Positions 1 through 9,246 are shown, counted from the first letter of the stretch. The stretch is 64,000 nt of DNA from Hahella chejuensis KCTC 2396 (GCF_000012985.1 NC_007645.1:5354581-5418580); one strand, 5' to 3'. Notes: generated by a model not told the origin, from the sequence alone. Made by a program: numbers and translations.

Positions 1-1166
1 GGAATGGTCATTCCCTTGAGCTGCTCCAGTTCGTGTTCCAACAACTTCAAGCCTTTATCCAGCGTCTTGGCGAATTGCTCCTCTTCCAACAACAGCGTTT
101 TTTCGATCTTGTTCTGGGAAGCTTTCAGCTCTGGATAAGCGTCTCCCATCAACTCCACCAGCTTACCAACCAATTTATGCAAGAAAGGCTCAGTCGCGCC
201 CACTTTGTTGCCGTAGCGGGCGGCGCGACGAATAATACGGCGCAATACGGAGCCGCGTCCGATATTTTCAGGCAGCACGCCATCAGCAATCAGGAACGAG
301 CTGGAACGAATATGGTCAGCGATAACCCGCAGCGCAGGTTCTTCTATAGAGGCGCCGCCAAGCACCTTGGAAGCTTCAGCCAACAACTCTTGGAAAAGAT
401 CAATCTCATAATTGGAGTGCACGCCTTGCATCAAGGCTGAGATGCGCTCCAGGCCCATCCCGGTATCCACAGACGGCTTGGGAAGCGGATGCATCTCACC
501 ATCAGCGGTGCGATTGAACTGCATGAAAACCACATTCCAGATTTCAATGAAGCGGTCGCCATCTTCATCCGGGCTGCCAGGAGGCCCGCCCGCAATGTGT
601 GGTCCGTGGTCGTAGAAAATTTCGGTACAAGGGCCACAAGGGCCGGTATCGCCCATCTGCCAGAAGTTGTCCGACGCATAGGGCGCGCCCTTGTTATCGC
701 CGATACGAATAATACGCTCTTCAGGCACGCCTATTTCATTGGCCCAGATATCGAAGGATTCATCATCAGAGGCGTAAACCGTGACAGTCAATTTGCTCTT
801 GTCGATATTGAGCCAGTCCGATGAAGTCAAGAATTCCCAAGCGTAATTGATCGCTTCACGCTTAAAGTAATCGCCAAAGCTGAAGTTACCCAGCATTTCG
901 AAGAACGTGTGGTGACGAGCGGTATACCCGACATTCTCCAGATCGTTGTGCTTGCCGCCTGCGCGCACGCACTTTTGCGAAGTGGTCGCCCGGTCATAAT
1001 TACGCTTGTCCTTACCCAGAAACACGTCTTTAAACTGATTCATACCCGCATTGGTGAACAGTAACGTAGGATCATCCGCCGGAACCAGCGAACTACTGGC
1101 GACAACTTCGTGCCCGTTACGCTGAAAATACTTTAAAAAGGCGCTGCGTATTTCTGAACTCTTCAT
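1..1166 (-). CDS. alaS: Alanyl-tRNA synthetase, N-terminal part (cut by window edge)
   Basis: Class II synthetase that charges tRNA-Ala in the cytoplasm. Reading from an ATG at 1166 the protein begins [20 protein letters not shown], the standard AlaRS start. It continues with [15 protein letters not shown] and [20 protein letters not shown], hallmark segments of the catalytic core. The frame stays open to base 1, so about 388 residues of a protein usually near 870 aa are present; the tRNA-binding, editing and C-Ala domains lie outside the window. A weak GGAAC-type ribosome site precedes the ATG. In enterobacteria alaS follows recA-recX; here recA lies about 20 kb away on the same strand. Identification is secure. 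Confidence 0.97.
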   Translation of the reverse strand, partial: MKSSEIRSAFLKYFQRNGHEVVASSSLVPADDPTLLFTNAGMNQFKDVFLGKDKRNYDRATTSQKCVRAGGKHNDLENVGYTARHHTFFEMLGNFSFGDYFKREAINYAWEFLTSSDWLNIDKSKLTVTVYASDDESFDIWANEIGVPEERIIRIGDNKGAPYASDNFWQMGDTGPCGPCTEIFYDHGPHIAGGPPGSPDEDGDRFIEIWNVVFMQFNRTADGEMHPLPKPSVDTGMGLERISALMQGVHSNYEIDLFQELLAEASKVLGGASIEEPALRVIADHIRSSSFLIADGVLPENIGRGSVLRRIIRRAARYGNKVGATEPFLHKLVGKLVELMGDAYPELKASQNKIEKTLLLEEEQFAKTLDKGLKLLEHELEQLKGMTI

Positions 1167-1332
1167 ACCTGTTCCGTTCTGGGTGATTTCGATAGTGAGA
1201 CCCGCGCGATGACTGAATTGCGCGCAAAAGGCTGAGCTGCGTACTCTACCATAGAACCTGCGGGGTAAAAAACGGCCCTGTAGATTATGGAATGCGCAAT
1301 TTTACATATAGGGATGAATAGCGAGGAGGCTT

Positions 1333-1370
1333 AAAACGCAAACGGCGCAGCTTGGTTAAACTGCGCCGAA
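1333..1370 (-). terminator. Rho-independent terminator after the DUF5610-like gene
   Basis: An 8-bp perfect inverted repeat (CGGCGCAG at 1343-1350, CTGCGCCG at 1361-1368) encloses a 10-nt loop. On the minus strand it is followed by a broken T-rich run. It begins about 20 nt after the stop codon of the gene at 1389-2762 and separates that gene from alaS. Confidence 0.7.
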
Positions 1371-1388
1371 GTAAAAGGCGAATTTCGC

Positions 1389-2762
1389 TTAGGCGGACAT
1401 ACGCTCCAGCAACTCTTTCGCGAAGTCCACGTATTGTGCCTGATAGGCGGGAGCTTCGTCCTGACGGGTTTGCAGCATCTGGCTCAGGAACTCATGCACC
1501 AGTCGAGCCGGATCAGCAAACATAGACGCTTTATTCAGAGAATCCGCCAACATATCGCGATGCTTCGCCAAAGACTGGAAGGCGTCGCCAGCGCCCTCTG
1601 TGCGACGGTAAGCGGCGTCTACACGCTCATACTGCAGGCTGCGCATATTAATGGCGTAGTTAGCGATTTCACTACTATCGACATTCATCTCCATCGCCGC
1701 CGAAAAAGCCGCATCCATATCGCCGCCAAAGAAGGAAGCTGCAATCCCCTCTACCTGTTGCAACATATCCGCCAGCGCATTTAGCTCGTCCTCGTCCAAC
1801 TCGCCTTCAACGGAGAACTCAAAAGAGCCGACTCTGAAGCTGTTACTGGAGAACTGCATGGCCTCGCCATTATCGCCACGACGATAGCTCAGCGCTGATT
1901 GCGAGCCAGAGGCTTCCGCCATACGAATACGCACGTTATCGCCATCTTGAGTCTGCACGTTTATGCCCACATTCGCGGCATAAAGAGATGAACGACTGAC
2001 GGACAACGCTTCTGCAATGCCGCCGAGACGTGATGGTGCATCGCCGCCATTCTGGGGCGCGTCAGAATCTGAGTTTGAGCCCTGGGAACCGTTGTATCCA
2101 TCTGGAACGTAGATGACATCTGGCTCTCCATACCCTTCAGGCACATAGATAACATCAGGCTCGCCGTATCCTGGCGGCACATAGACCACATCAGGTTCCT
2201 GAGGTTGAGGCTGAGGGTCAGTAGGATTGTCAGAGGGCAGGTAACGTTCACGCAGCCCCGCCAAGCCATCCTGAATCAGTTGATATCCCGCGTCGATATC
2301 TTCTTGCAGCTCATCCGTAATCAAGCCGCGGGCATCCAATTCCTCCAGCGCTTCCGCGTATCCGCGGTCAACGCCTTCAGCGGCTTGAGCAAACAGGCTT
2401 TCCAGGTCTTCCGGCGAGGCGCCGTTACGGGCGGCGTTTTCAATTCTCTTTTCTACAAAGCCCAGAACTTTGTTAGCAACATCTTGGGGAGTGGGAACCT
2501 GTGGCTGATACGCATCATTGGCGGGTTTCACTCCAAAGCTGGCGAGACGCCCCGACATTCTGGCTTCAAAAACTCGAACGGAAAAATCCCGACCGCCGCC
2601 ACTTTGGCTGTAAGAAACTTCTGTGCTGGAATAGCTGAAATCATACGCGACGATATTGCCGCCCGCGCCCTTGCCATGACGCATCTTTTCAGATGCTTCA
2701 GAACCAGAGCCATGATTGGAACCAGAAAGCAGGTTATTTATCGCCGGCATTGCAAAGTGCAT
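1389..2762 (-). CDS. DUF5610-like protein with a VYVP tandem repeat
   Basis: About 457 aa. A TTG in-frame start lies upstream at 2780, but the ATG at 2762 is better because a GGGGGAGG ribosome site sits just upstream at good spacing. There is no obvious signal peptide or membrane segment. Residues about 90-170 form a helical acidic domain (PTPQDVANKVLGFVEKR, then LDARGLITDELQEDI) that resembles DUF5610, a domain of unknown function in marine gammaproteobacteria. Next come a Pro/Gln-rich linker, three 12-residue EPDVIYVPxGYG repeats (189-224), a Ser/Asn/Gly stretch and a C-terminal domain of about 220 aa. The N-terminus is rich in Gly and Ser. Monocistronic, with its own terminator. Function unknown; the family assignment is from memory of the sequence pattern. 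Confidence 0.8.
   Translation of the reverse strand: MHFAMPAINNLLSGSNHGSGSEASEKMRHGKGAGGNIVAYDFSYSSTEVSYSQSGGGRDFSVRVFEARMSGRLASFGVKPANDAYQPQVPTPQDVANKVLGFVEKRIENAARNGASPEDLESLFAQAAEGVDRGYAEALEELDARGLITDELQEDIDAGYQLIQDGLAGLRERYLPSDNPTDPQPQPQEPDVVYVPPGYGEPDVIYVPEGYGEPDVIYVPDGYNGSQGSNSDSDAPQNGGDAPSRLGGIAEALSVSRSSLYAANVGINVQTQDGDNVRIRMAEASGSQSALSYRRGDNGEAMQFSSNSFRVGSFEFSVEGELDEDELNALADMLQQVEGIAASFFGGDMDAAFSAAMEMNVDSSEIANYAINMRSLQYERVDAAYRRTEGAGDAFQSLAKHRDMLADSLNKASMFADPARLVHEFLSQMLQTRQDEAPAYQAQYVDFAKELLERMSA
2091..2198 (-). repeat. Three in-frame 36-bp tandem repeats (EPDVIYVPxGYG)
   Basis: Copies occupy 2163-2198, 2127-2162 and 2091-2126. They translate to EPDVVYVPPGYG, EPDVIYVPEGYG and EPDVIYVPDGYN. 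The protein repeats are nearly identical while the DNA differs at third positions, so the unit looks retained by selection and not freshly duplicated. Confidence 0.9.
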
Positions 2763-2934
2763 GTAAACGCCCTCCCCCAAACCTATTTACGCCCTCCCGT
2801 AGAGCCATTTTCGACGAGGGCAATATAGTTAGCGTCAGATACCGCGTTTTCTTTAGCGACTTTGCATTATTAAAAGTTAACTTTTAGGAATTTTTGATTA
2901 TGCTTGCGGGTAACCATTTGATTATCCGACGGCT

Positions 2935-3801
2935 ATGACAGCAGCAGCCCCCCAAACCACGAATAAATACAGATTCGCCTCAGCATTACGGCCATTCTCC
3001 CTGATCATCGCTATCGCTTGCTGTAGCATCGCTTTCGCCCCTACGGTCCCTGACGCGGACTTTTCAGCACTACTCGCCACACTGACGTTTATTGCTACGT
3101 TATTGGCGCAATGCGGAGTCAACCTTATCAATGACTGGAGCGACCAAAGCCAGCCCGAATTGCGCCTGAGCCCCGATCAAATTCACGCCATTCGTCGCAA
3201 CTTCGCCCTGGGGATGGCGTGCTTCGCCATCGCAGCAATACTGGGAAGCGTCATTATGTCAATAAGAGGACCGGTCATCGCCTTATTGGCCATGGCCGGC
3301 TTTGCAGGATGTCTGGCGTATACCATTGAGCCCTTTAACCTGAAACGCCGCGGCCTGGGGTTAATCTTGGTGTTCGTATTGATGGGACCGCTTCTAATTA
3401 CCGGCGCGGGATTCAGCGCCACAGGAAATTGGTCGCAAACGCTGCTTTTGGACTCAATCGCCTTCGGCCCCCTCATCTCCCTGGTATTAATGGCGAATGA
3501 AATCCGGGACATAGAAAAAGATCTGCGTCATGGCGACCGCACGCTTTCATCTATATTAGGACTGCCCCGAGCCAAAGCAGCGTTTCTGGCTCTCCTGGGG
3601 CTAACCGCCTTTGGATATATCGCCTTGATTGCATTGGACCGACTGAGTTCTCCTGTGTGGATGTCAGGCTCATGCATTTTCGCCCTATTCCTCGCGCGCC
3701 AGCTCCTGCAAATGCACAGCATTACGTCCCGCCACAACCTTCCGCAATTGGCGGGCAGGCTGACCGGGGTCACGGCGCTGTGCCACGTACTTTCCATTTG
3801 A
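2935..3801 (+). CDS. UbiA-family prenyltransferase, MenA-like
   Basis: 288 aa integral membrane protein with about eight hydrophobic helices. The first Asp-rich motif is NLINDWSD (residues 63-70) and the second is NEIRDIEKDLRHGDRTL (188-204). These bind the Mg-diphosphate of a polyprenyl donor in the UbiA superfamily. YTIEPFNLKRRGLG (129-142) resembles the corresponding segment of MenA-type 1,4-dihydroxy-2-naphthoate prenyltransferases more than that of UbiA proper. The acceptor cannot be told from sequence, and no menaquinone or ubiquinone genes are next to it. It starts at an ATG 172 bp from the divergent DUF5610-like gene and probably has its own promoter there. Confidence 0.85.
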   Translation: MTAAAPQTTNKYRFASALRPFSLIIAIACCSIAFAPTVPDADFSALLATLTFIATLLAQCGVNLINDWSDQSQPELRLSPDQIHAIRRNFALGMACFAIAAILGSVIMSIRGPVIALLAMAGFAGCLAYTIEPFNLKRRGLGLILVFVLMGPLLITGAGFSATGNWSQTLLLDSIAFGPLISLVLMANEIRDIEKDLRHGDRTLSSILGLPRAKAAFLALLGLTAFGYIALIALDRLSSPVWMSGSCIFALFLARQLLQMHSITSRHNLPQLAGRLTGVTALCHVLSI

Positions 3802-3877
3802 TCGCGCCGGGACAGAAAATATCACCTGTGATATAGTCCCGCCGCAGTTTTCAGTCGCTTTGAGAGTCCTCACTTTT

Positions 3878-4387
3878 ATGCTATCGAACCGCTTTCCGGA
3901 AGACCCCGCGCAACTTCAGCCCGCACCTTTATGGCGTCGCCTCGCAGCGATGTTTTATGACTCCATTTTGCTGATTGCGGTATGGATGGTGACCACGATG
4001 ATTTATATGCTTCTTCGCGGGATGGTGATTGGATCGGAAGCGATGCAGATAGAGGCGGACGCAGGTAAAAATATCGGCGACCCGCTGCTTTCCAGCAGCT
4101 TGTTTCTAGCTACGTTCTTCTTTTTCGCCTACTTCTGGCGACGCATAGGACAGACCCTGGGCATGCAGGTCTGGCGTATCCGCATTCAAAACCCGGACGG
4201 CTTCAAAGTGAACTGGAGTCAGTGCCTGCTCCGTTTCTTTGGCGCCGCGGTCTCCGCCGTTTGCCTGGGACTGGGATACCTCTGGGTGCTTTGGGACAAA
4301 GAAAAGCTGAGCTGGCATGATCGCTTTTCCTTGAGCAGGGTTGTTTATGTTCCGGCGCCCCCCTCCGAAAAGAAAAAAAAGAAGTAG
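3878..4387 (+). CDS. RDD-family membrane protein
   Basis: About 169 aa from the ATG at 3878; a TTG at 3860 would add six residues but has no better ribosome site. The segment LWRRLAAMFYDSILLIAVWM gives the family its Arg/Asp pattern. Two more hydrophobic segments follow (FLATFFFFAYFWRRIGQTLGMQ and a C-terminal one), with the typical IGQTLGMQVWRIRI core. RDD proteins are small inner-membrane proteins of generally unknown function, a few linked to Na+/H+ transport. The C-terminus ends in a run of five lysines encoded by an A-rich stretch. It lies 76 bp after the prenyltransferase gene and may be co-transcribed with it. Confidence 0.85.
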   Translation: MLSNRFPEDPAQLQPAPLWRRLAAMFYDSILLIAVWMVTTMIYMLLRGMVIGSEAMQIEADAGKNIGDPLLSSSLFLATFFFFAYFWRRIGQTLGMQVWRIRIQNPDGFKVNWSQCLLRFFGAAVSAVCLGLGYLWVLWDKEKLSWHDRFSLSRVVYVPAPPSEKKKKK

Positions 4388-4614
4388 CATTTCCTACTTC
4401 GCCGCTTTTTCCGCCTATTCAGCCTTTTCAACAATCCCCCATTTGTCCGATTACACCGTCGAAACGCCAATTTAACGAAAATATTCGGGCGCTCGACGGC
4501 GCTTCAAAATCTCCGTTAAAAACAAAAACATAAAAAAATCAATGGACTCCGAAAGCAAAGTGATTTAAAAATTTAACGACAGATCTATAGGTAATTTCCG
4601 CAACCAGAGCTTGG

Positions 4615-4643
4615 TTGACATTAAAATTCTTTTCGGATGGAAT
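4615..4643 (+). promoter_or_regulatory. Candidate sigma-70 promoter
   Basis: A perfect TTGACA (4615-4620) is followed after 17 bp by TGGAAT (4638-4643), a four-of-six match to the -10 box. If used, transcripts would carry a leader of about 410 nt before the ATPase gene at 5060. Confidence 0.35.
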
Positions 4644-4935
4644 ACGGAGGAACCGCTAGTTCAAAAAGCGTGATTTGTGATAATAACAACAGACAGAACA
4701 ACAAGACTCAGTTCTAAAAACAAGAAAGTATCCTGTGCACGAGCAAGCACTATGGATCAAATAGAAGTTAAAGCGGTCTGGCTCATATGATGGTTACAGA
4801 ACATTCCCAACACATTTGCGTACGCTTCTGCAGCTCGCTACTTATTGGGATCTGTATGTCCTACCTCGATGATTTCCTCGCCACTCGCCTATCCCTCAGC
4901 GAAGTTCTAGATGAGTAGCTTCTAAGAGACTACCC

Positions 4936-4988
4936 TGGCATGAAAGGCTCAAATGCCACATTCTATTCTCACAACAAGCAAAGAATAG
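4936..4988 (+). repeat. Two tandem inverted repeats upstream of the transport operon
   Basis: TGGCAT (4936-4941) pairs with ATGCCA (4953-4958), and CTATTCT (4963-4969) pairs with AGAATAG (4982-4988). They lie side by side 70-125 bp before the start of the ATPase gene. They could be operator half-sites or leader hairpins; neither matches a regulator site I can name. Confidence 0.45.
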
Positions 4989-5059
4989 GTGGTCGCCGGA
5001 GCTAACTACTATTATTAAGTCGATTTGTCGGCATCGCCCACTCTCAACCGGAGGTTTAC

Positions 5060-5830
5060 ATGGCTGAAAAAGCCCCCCTGGTAGTCACAGACGTACATAA
5101 GAAGTTTAATGACCTGGAAGTCTTGAAAGGGGTTTCGCTTAGGGCCGTAAAAGGTGACGTAATCTCAATGATAGGTTCGTCAGGTTCAGGCAAAAGTACT
5201 TTTTTAAGATGCATCAATCTGCTTGAAATCCCCACCTCAGGTGAAATAGAAGTTCACGGCGAACAAATCACCTTCGCCACCAGTCGAAACGGAGAACGCA
5301 AGCCTGCCGACATCAAGCAGGTGGAGCGCATGCGCTCCCGACTATCCATGGTGTTTCAAAGTTTCAACCTCTGGTCGCACATGACCGTTCTGGAAAACAT
5401 TATTGAAGCGCCCGTTCATGTGCTCGGCGTCCCTAAAAAAGAAGCGTTGGAAAGCGCAGAGCGCTACCTTCAGAAAGTCGGTATCTGGGAGCGTCGTAAC
5501 TACTATCCCGCACAAATGTCCGGCGGACAGCAACAACGCGCAGCCATCGCCAGAGCGCTGGCTATGGAGCCTGACGTCATGCTGTTTGACGAACCCACCT
5601 CCGCGCTTGACCCAGAGTTGGTCGGCGAGGTGCTGAAAGTCATGCGCTCGCTTGCGGAAGAAGGCCGCACCATGATCGTGGTGACCCACGAAATGGCCTT
5701 CGCCCGCGACGTTTCCAGCCAGGTGGTGTTTCTTCACCAAGGCAAAATCGAAGAGCAGGGCTCTCCTGATAAAGTATTCAACAACCCGGATTCCGAGCGG
5801 GTTCGACAGTTTTTGGCTCCGAAGTATTAA
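5060..5830 (+). CDS. aotP: Arginine/ornithine-type ABC transporter ATPase
   Basis: 256 aa HisP/GlnQ-type ATPase that powers uptake of a basic amino acid. Visible motifs: Walker [10 protein letters not shown] (39-47), Q-loop Gln100, signature MSGGQQQR (153-160), Walker B VMLFDE (173-178) and the H-loop in VVTHEM (about 207-212). The insertion between strands around residues 70-95 and the ending [10 protein letters not shown] are typical of the basic-amino-acid branch. The start is supported by CCGGAGG seven bases upstream. It is first in a five-gene run (ATPase, binding protein, two permeases, astE), which points to arginine/ornithine as substrate; histidine or lysine remain possible. Confidence 0.9.
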   Translation: MAEKAPLVVTDVHKKFNDLEVLKGVSLRAVKGDVISMIGSSGSGKSTFLRCINLLEIPTSGEIEVHGEQITFATSRNGERKPADIKQVERMRSRLSMVFQSFNLWSHMTVLENIIEAPVHVLGVPKKEALESAERYLQKVGIWERRNYYPAQMSGGQQQRAAIARALAMEPDVMLFDEPTSALDPELVGEVLKVMRSLAEEGRTMIVVTHEMAFARDVSSQVVFLHQGKIEEQGSPDKVFNNPDSERVRQFLAPKY

Positions 5831-5955
5831 TCCTATACAGGGCCAATTAAACCGTGCGCGACGTCCTTCGGTTCATCGCTGCACTTTCGCAGAAAATGGG
5901 GTTTAGAAAACGGTGGCCAAGCCATCAGTCTGATAATAAATGTTGAGGAAATTTC

Positions 5956-6732
5956 ATGAAAAAGTTACTCATTACCTTGGTGTCCGTACTGGCTTTTTCG
6001 TCAGCCCAAGCTAAAGACTGGAAAGAAATCCGCATCGGCGTTGACGCAACCTATCCTCCCTTCGCCTCCAAAAACGCCGCAGGCGAACTGGAAGGCTTCG
6101 ATATCGAAATCGGAAACGCGCTGTGCGCGGAGATGAAAGCGAAATGTGAATGGGTAGTGCAAGACTGGGACGGCATCATCCCTGCGCTGCTGGCCCGCAA
6201 GTACGACGCAATCCTGTCATCCATGTCCATCACTGAAGAGCGTCGCGAAAAAGTTCTCTTCTCCGACAAGTACTACAACACGCCATCCGGCTGGGTAGCC
6301 AAGAAAGGCGCAGGCATTGATCCTTCCGACATGAATCAGCTGAAAGGCAAATCCGTTGGCGTTCAGCGCGGCACCATTCAGGACACCTATGTCAGTGAAG
6401 AGCTGAAAGACATCGTCAACATCAAGCGTTACGCTGGTCAGGATGAAGCCTACCTGGACATGAAAGCTGGCCGTCTGGACCTGCTGTTCGTTGACGCACT
6501 GGCCGCCGACGGTGGTTTCCTGAAGAAAGAAGCCGGTCAGGACTTCGAATTCGCCGGCCCCATGATCACTGAACCCGTCCGCATCTTCGGCGAAGGCGCA
6601 GGCATCGCTGTTCGTAAGCGTGACACCGACCTGGCCAACAAATTCAACGCCGCCATCAAGAAAATCCGCGGCAACGGCGTGTACAAGAAAATCAACGACA
6701 AGTACTTCGAAATCGACGTTTACGGCAAGTAA
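5956..6732 (+). CDS. aotJ: Periplasmic basic-amino-acid-binding protein
   Basis: 258 aa family 3 solute-binding protein. Residues 1-19 are a Sec signal peptide (MKKLLITLVSVLAFSSAQA). The mature part begins with the classic RIGVDATYPPFASKN and GFDIEIGNALC, then LLARKYDAILSSMSITEERR, as in LAO-, HisJ- and AotJ-type proteins. A pair of cysteines (CAEMKAKC) matches the conserved disulfide of this family. GAGGAAATTTC-ATG gives a good ribosome site. A 125-bp gap from the ATPase gene may hold another promoter. Binds the substrate in the periplasm and delivers it to the permease pair encoded downstream. Confidence 0.92.
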   Translation: MKKLLITLVSVLAFSSAQAKDWKEIRIGVDATYPPFASKNAAGELEGFDIEIGNALCAEMKAKCEWVVQDWDGIIPALLARKYDAILSSMSITEERREKVLFSDKYYNTPSGWVAKKGAGIDPSDMNQLKGKSVGVQRGTIQDTYVSEELKDIVNIKRYAGQDEAYLDMKAGRLDLLFVDALAADGGFLKKEAGQDFEFAGPMITEPVRIFGEGAGIAVRKRDTDLANKFNAAIKKIRGNGVYKKINDKYFEIDVYGK

Positions 6733-6740
6733 GCATCTGA

Positions 6741-6761
6741 AGGGAGGTTTCGGCCTCCCCT
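6741..6761 (+). terminator. Intercistronic hairpin after the binding-protein gene
   Basis: GGGAGG (6742-6747) and CCTCCC (6754-6759) form a compact stem with a six-base TTTCGG loop, eight bases after the stop codon. There is no long T-run. Such hairpins between a binding-protein gene and permease genes usually stabilise the upstream mRNA or attenuate read-through, keeping the binding protein in excess. Confidence 0.6.
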
Positions 6762-6786
6762 TACCATCAATCGATCAGGCGATTTT

Positions 6787-7494
6787 ATGTTAGATCTGAA
6801 AGGTTACGGCCCCACTATCCTCAAAGGATCACTGGTTACCATCGAAGTAGCCATACTTTCTCTATTGCTCGCCTTGCTGTTGGGATTGTTGGGCGCAACC
6901 GCAAAACTATCCAGAAACCCGATTTCCAAAGCAGTAGGCACCGCGTACACCACCGTGATCAGGGGCGTGCCCGATCTGGTTCTGATGCTGCTGATTTTTT
7001 ACGGCGGCCAGATTCTGATGAACAGCCTTTCGGACTGGCTATACGACCAGTTTGAAATCGACACCTATATCAATATCAACGCCTTTGTCGCAGGCGTACT
7101 GACCATTGGCTTTATTTTCGGCGCTTATATGTCAGAAACTTTTCGCGGCGCTTTCCTCGCCGTCGAGCGCGGCCAAATTGAAGCCGGCCTGGCGTACGGC
7201 ATGAATCGCTGGCAGATTTTCAAACGCATTATGTTTCCACAGATGATGCGTCACGCCCTTCCCGGACTGGGCAACAACTGGCTGGTCATGCTGAAAACCA
7301 CCGCACTGGTCTCCGTCATTGGCATGGAGGATATGGTGCGCGCCGCCCACCAGGCCTCTGCTGCGCTACAGGCCCCATTCATGTTCTTTATTCCGGTGCT
7401 TTTGATATTCCTGGCGCTGACTTCCATTTCCGAGTTTTTATTCAAAAAGCTGGAAACTCACTATCATGTTGATTCCAGGAGAACTTCCCAGTGA
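6787..7494 (+). CDS. aotQ: ABC transporter permease, HisQ/AotQ type
   Basis: 235 aa inner-membrane permease with about five helices. The EAA loop is seen in GQIEAGLAYGMNRWQIFKRI (about 130-150), where the ATPase docks, and it is preceded by FGAYMSETFRGAF, typical of the polar amino acid permease family. It overlaps the next gene by 4 bp, indicating translational coupling with its partner permease. Works as a heterodimer with that protein. Confidence 0.9.
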   Translation: MLDLKGYGPTILKGSLVTIEVAILSLLLALLLGLLGATAKLSRNPISKAVGTAYTTVIRGVPDLVLMLLIFYGGQILMNSLSDWLYDQFEIDTYININAFVAGVLTIGFIFGAYMSETFRGAFLAVERGQIEAGLAYGMNRWQIFKRIMFPQMMRHALPGLGNNWLVMLKTTALVSVIGMEDMVRAAHQASAALQAPFMFFIPVLLIFLALTSISEFLFKKLETHYHVDSRRTSQ

Positions 7495-8213
7495 TCGAGA
7501 CGCTTACCACCTGGCTCAACCAGAATAAAATTTTCAATGTCGGCACTCTGGAGTACTACTGGGACGGCTTGACGGTCACCGTTCAAATGGTTTTCCTGTC
7601 ACTGCTGATCGGCTTGGTTATCGCCATTCCACTGGGCATATTACGCACCAGCAAGAACCCCTGGATAAACAAGCCAATCTGGCTCTATACCTATATGTTT
7701 CGCGGCACGCCACTATTGATCCAGCTTTACTTGATCTATTACGGCTTGCCCGCGGTGCCCGGAGTAAAGGACTCTTTCATCTGGCCCCTACTGGCTAACG
7801 CGTTTTACCCGGCTATGCTCGCCTTCATTCTGAATACCGCAGCCTACACTACCGAAATTATTCGCGGAGCCATTCAACAAACGCCCCAAGGGGAAATTGA
7901 AGCCGCTAAAGCTTACGGAATGTCCTGGTGGTTAAGCATGCGACGCATCATTCTACCCAACGCCTTCCGCCGGGCCCTGCCAGCGTATAGCAACGAAGTT
8001 ATCTTCATGTTGCACGCCAGCGCCATCGCCAGCGTGGTGACGATTATCGACCTGACCGGCGCAGCCCGTTACATCTATTCCAAGTACTATGCGCCTTTTG
8101 AGGCCTTCACCTTTGTCGCCCTGATCTACTTGTGCCTGACCTTCACCATCATTTATATCTTCAAGCGTCTGGAACACAATCTCATGGCCCACTTGAGACC
8201 CGTAGGAAGCTGA
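7491..8213 (+). CDS. aotM: ABC transporter permease, HisM/AotM type
   Basis: 240 aa permease, second half of the membrane channel. The EAA loop is GEIEAAKAYGMSWWLSMRRI. The N-terminal portion MFRGTPLLIQLYLIYYGLP is the usual HisM signature, and LNTAAYTTEIIRGAI precedes the loop. The start is the GTG at 7491, which overlaps the stop of the upstream permease. Its stop is directly followed by the start of astE, so the two are surely co-translated. Confidence 0.9.
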   Translation: MIETLTTWLNQNKIFNVGTLEYYWDGLTVTVQMVFLSLLIGLVIAIPLGILRTSKNPWINKPIWLYTYMFRGTPLLIQLYLIYYGLPAVPGVKDSFIWPLLANAFYPAMLAFILNTAAYTTEIIRGAIQQTPQGEIEAAKAYGMSWWLSMRRIILPNAFRRALPAYSNEVIFMLHASAIASVVTIIDLTGAARYIYSKYYAPFEAFTFVALIYLCLTFTIIYIFKRLEHNLMAHLRPVGS

Positions 8214-8214
8214 T

Positions 8215-9246
8215 TTGTCTATGAGCGCCTTATTCGCCCCTCACAAGGACTTCTTATCCGCCACGCTGGCTGACATCCCTGAGGGGCGGGAAGCTGCGCA
8301 AGAGAGGGAAGTCGTTGAAAATAACGGTGTGGTATTCCGCTTCACCGGTCATGGCGCACTGATGTGCGCGCCTTCATCTCCAGTCACCCCCAGGCTGATT
8401 ATCTCCGCAGGCGTACATGGCAATGAGACAGCCCCAATAGAAATCGTGAACGAAATCGTTTCCGAGCTCTTGGAAGGGCTTCATCCTGTCCGTAGAGAGT
8501 GCCTTTTTCTTCTCGGAAACCCTCCTGCCATGAAAGCGCAGGAGCGCTTTATTGATATAAACCTCAATCGTCTTTTCAAAGAAAGCGCCACCGCAGGTCC
8601 AGGGTATGAACCTAACCGGGCGGCGGAGCTTATCGCACAAGCACAGGACTTTGTGCCGCCTGGAGAGACGTGCTGGCACTATGACCTGCACACAGCGATT
8701 CGAGGCTCGCAGATTGAAAAGTTCGCGGTCTATCCCTTTCTGCCAGCTCGGCAGTGTCCCACTTTACAACTTAAGCTGTTAGCAGCCAGTGGAGTGGAAG
8801 CTGTATTGCTGCAAAACAAACCCGCCGCGACATTTTCAGGCTGGAGCGCAGCAGAATACGCCGCAGAAAGTTTCACGGTGGAGCTGGGCAAAGTGTATCC
8901 ATTTGGCGAAAACGATCTGGCGGGACTCGCCAACCTGAAAAGTCAGCTTCTGGCACTGATTGCAGGCGATGACGCCGCCATCAAATCCTATAGCGGAAAA
9001 CTGCCTGAGCAGTTTCAAGTCGTTGAGGAAATCATTAATACAGGCAAAAACTTTCAGCTGAACATTGCAGAGGACACGCCAAACTTTACTGAGTTGGATG
9101 TGGGCTACTCTGTATGGAGGGATGATGAAGCGGAGTATGTCGTTTCGGACAGCCCCGTGCGCATCGTCTTCCCTAACTCCAAGGTAGGGCCAGGTCAACG
9201 CGCAGGGCTGTTGGTCAGGCCACTGCCTGGAATATTACTGAGCTGA
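8215..9246 (+). CDS. astE: Succinylglutamate desuccinylase
   Basis: 343 aa zinc hydrolase that performs the last step of the arginine succinyltransferase (AST) pathway, N-succinylglutamate to glutamate and succinate. Zinc ligands are visible as GVHGNETAPIE (His68, Glu71) and DLHTAIRGS (His159). NLNRLF and the C-terminal VELGKVYPFGEND segment fit AstE. Start: TTG at 8215 has AGGA at better spacing, while ATG at 8221 is two codons on; both are plausible. Placed directly after the basic amino acid permease gene, it ties uptake to catabolism. The other ast genes are not in the window. The last 12 bases overlap the convergent kinase gene. Confidence 0.92.
   Translation: MSMSALFAPHKDFLSATLADIPEGREAAQEREVVENNGVVFRFTGHGALMCAPSSPVTPRLIISAGVHGNETAPIEIVNEIVSELLEGLHPVRRECLFLLGNPPAMKAQERFIDINLNRLFKESATAGPGYEPNRAAELIAQAQDFVPPGETCWHYDLHTAIRGSQIEKFAVYPFLPARQCPTLQLKLLAASGVEAVLLQNKPAATFSGWSAAEYAAESFTVELGKVYPFGENDLAGLANLKSQLLALIAGDDAAIKSYSGKLPEQFQVVEEIINTGKNFQLNIAEDTPNFTELDVGYSVWRDDEAEYVVSDSPVRIVFPNSKVGPGQRAGLLVRPLPGILLS

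Larger units (their letters stand above)
4388..5059. other. 672-bp gene-free region upstream of the arginine transport operon
   Basis: AT-richer than its flanks. I find no convincing coding sequence: the best small frame (4790-4918, 42 codons) has no ribosome site and no recognisable product. The stretch holds a candidate promoter (4615-4643) and two tandem inverted repeats (4936-4988). The ribosome site CCGGAGG just before 5060 belongs to the ABC ATPase gene. Confidence 0.6.

Noticed and set aside
4790-4918. 42-codon frame upstream of the importer operon
   Set aside because: No ribosome site, no homology I can see, and AT-rich chance frames are common here.
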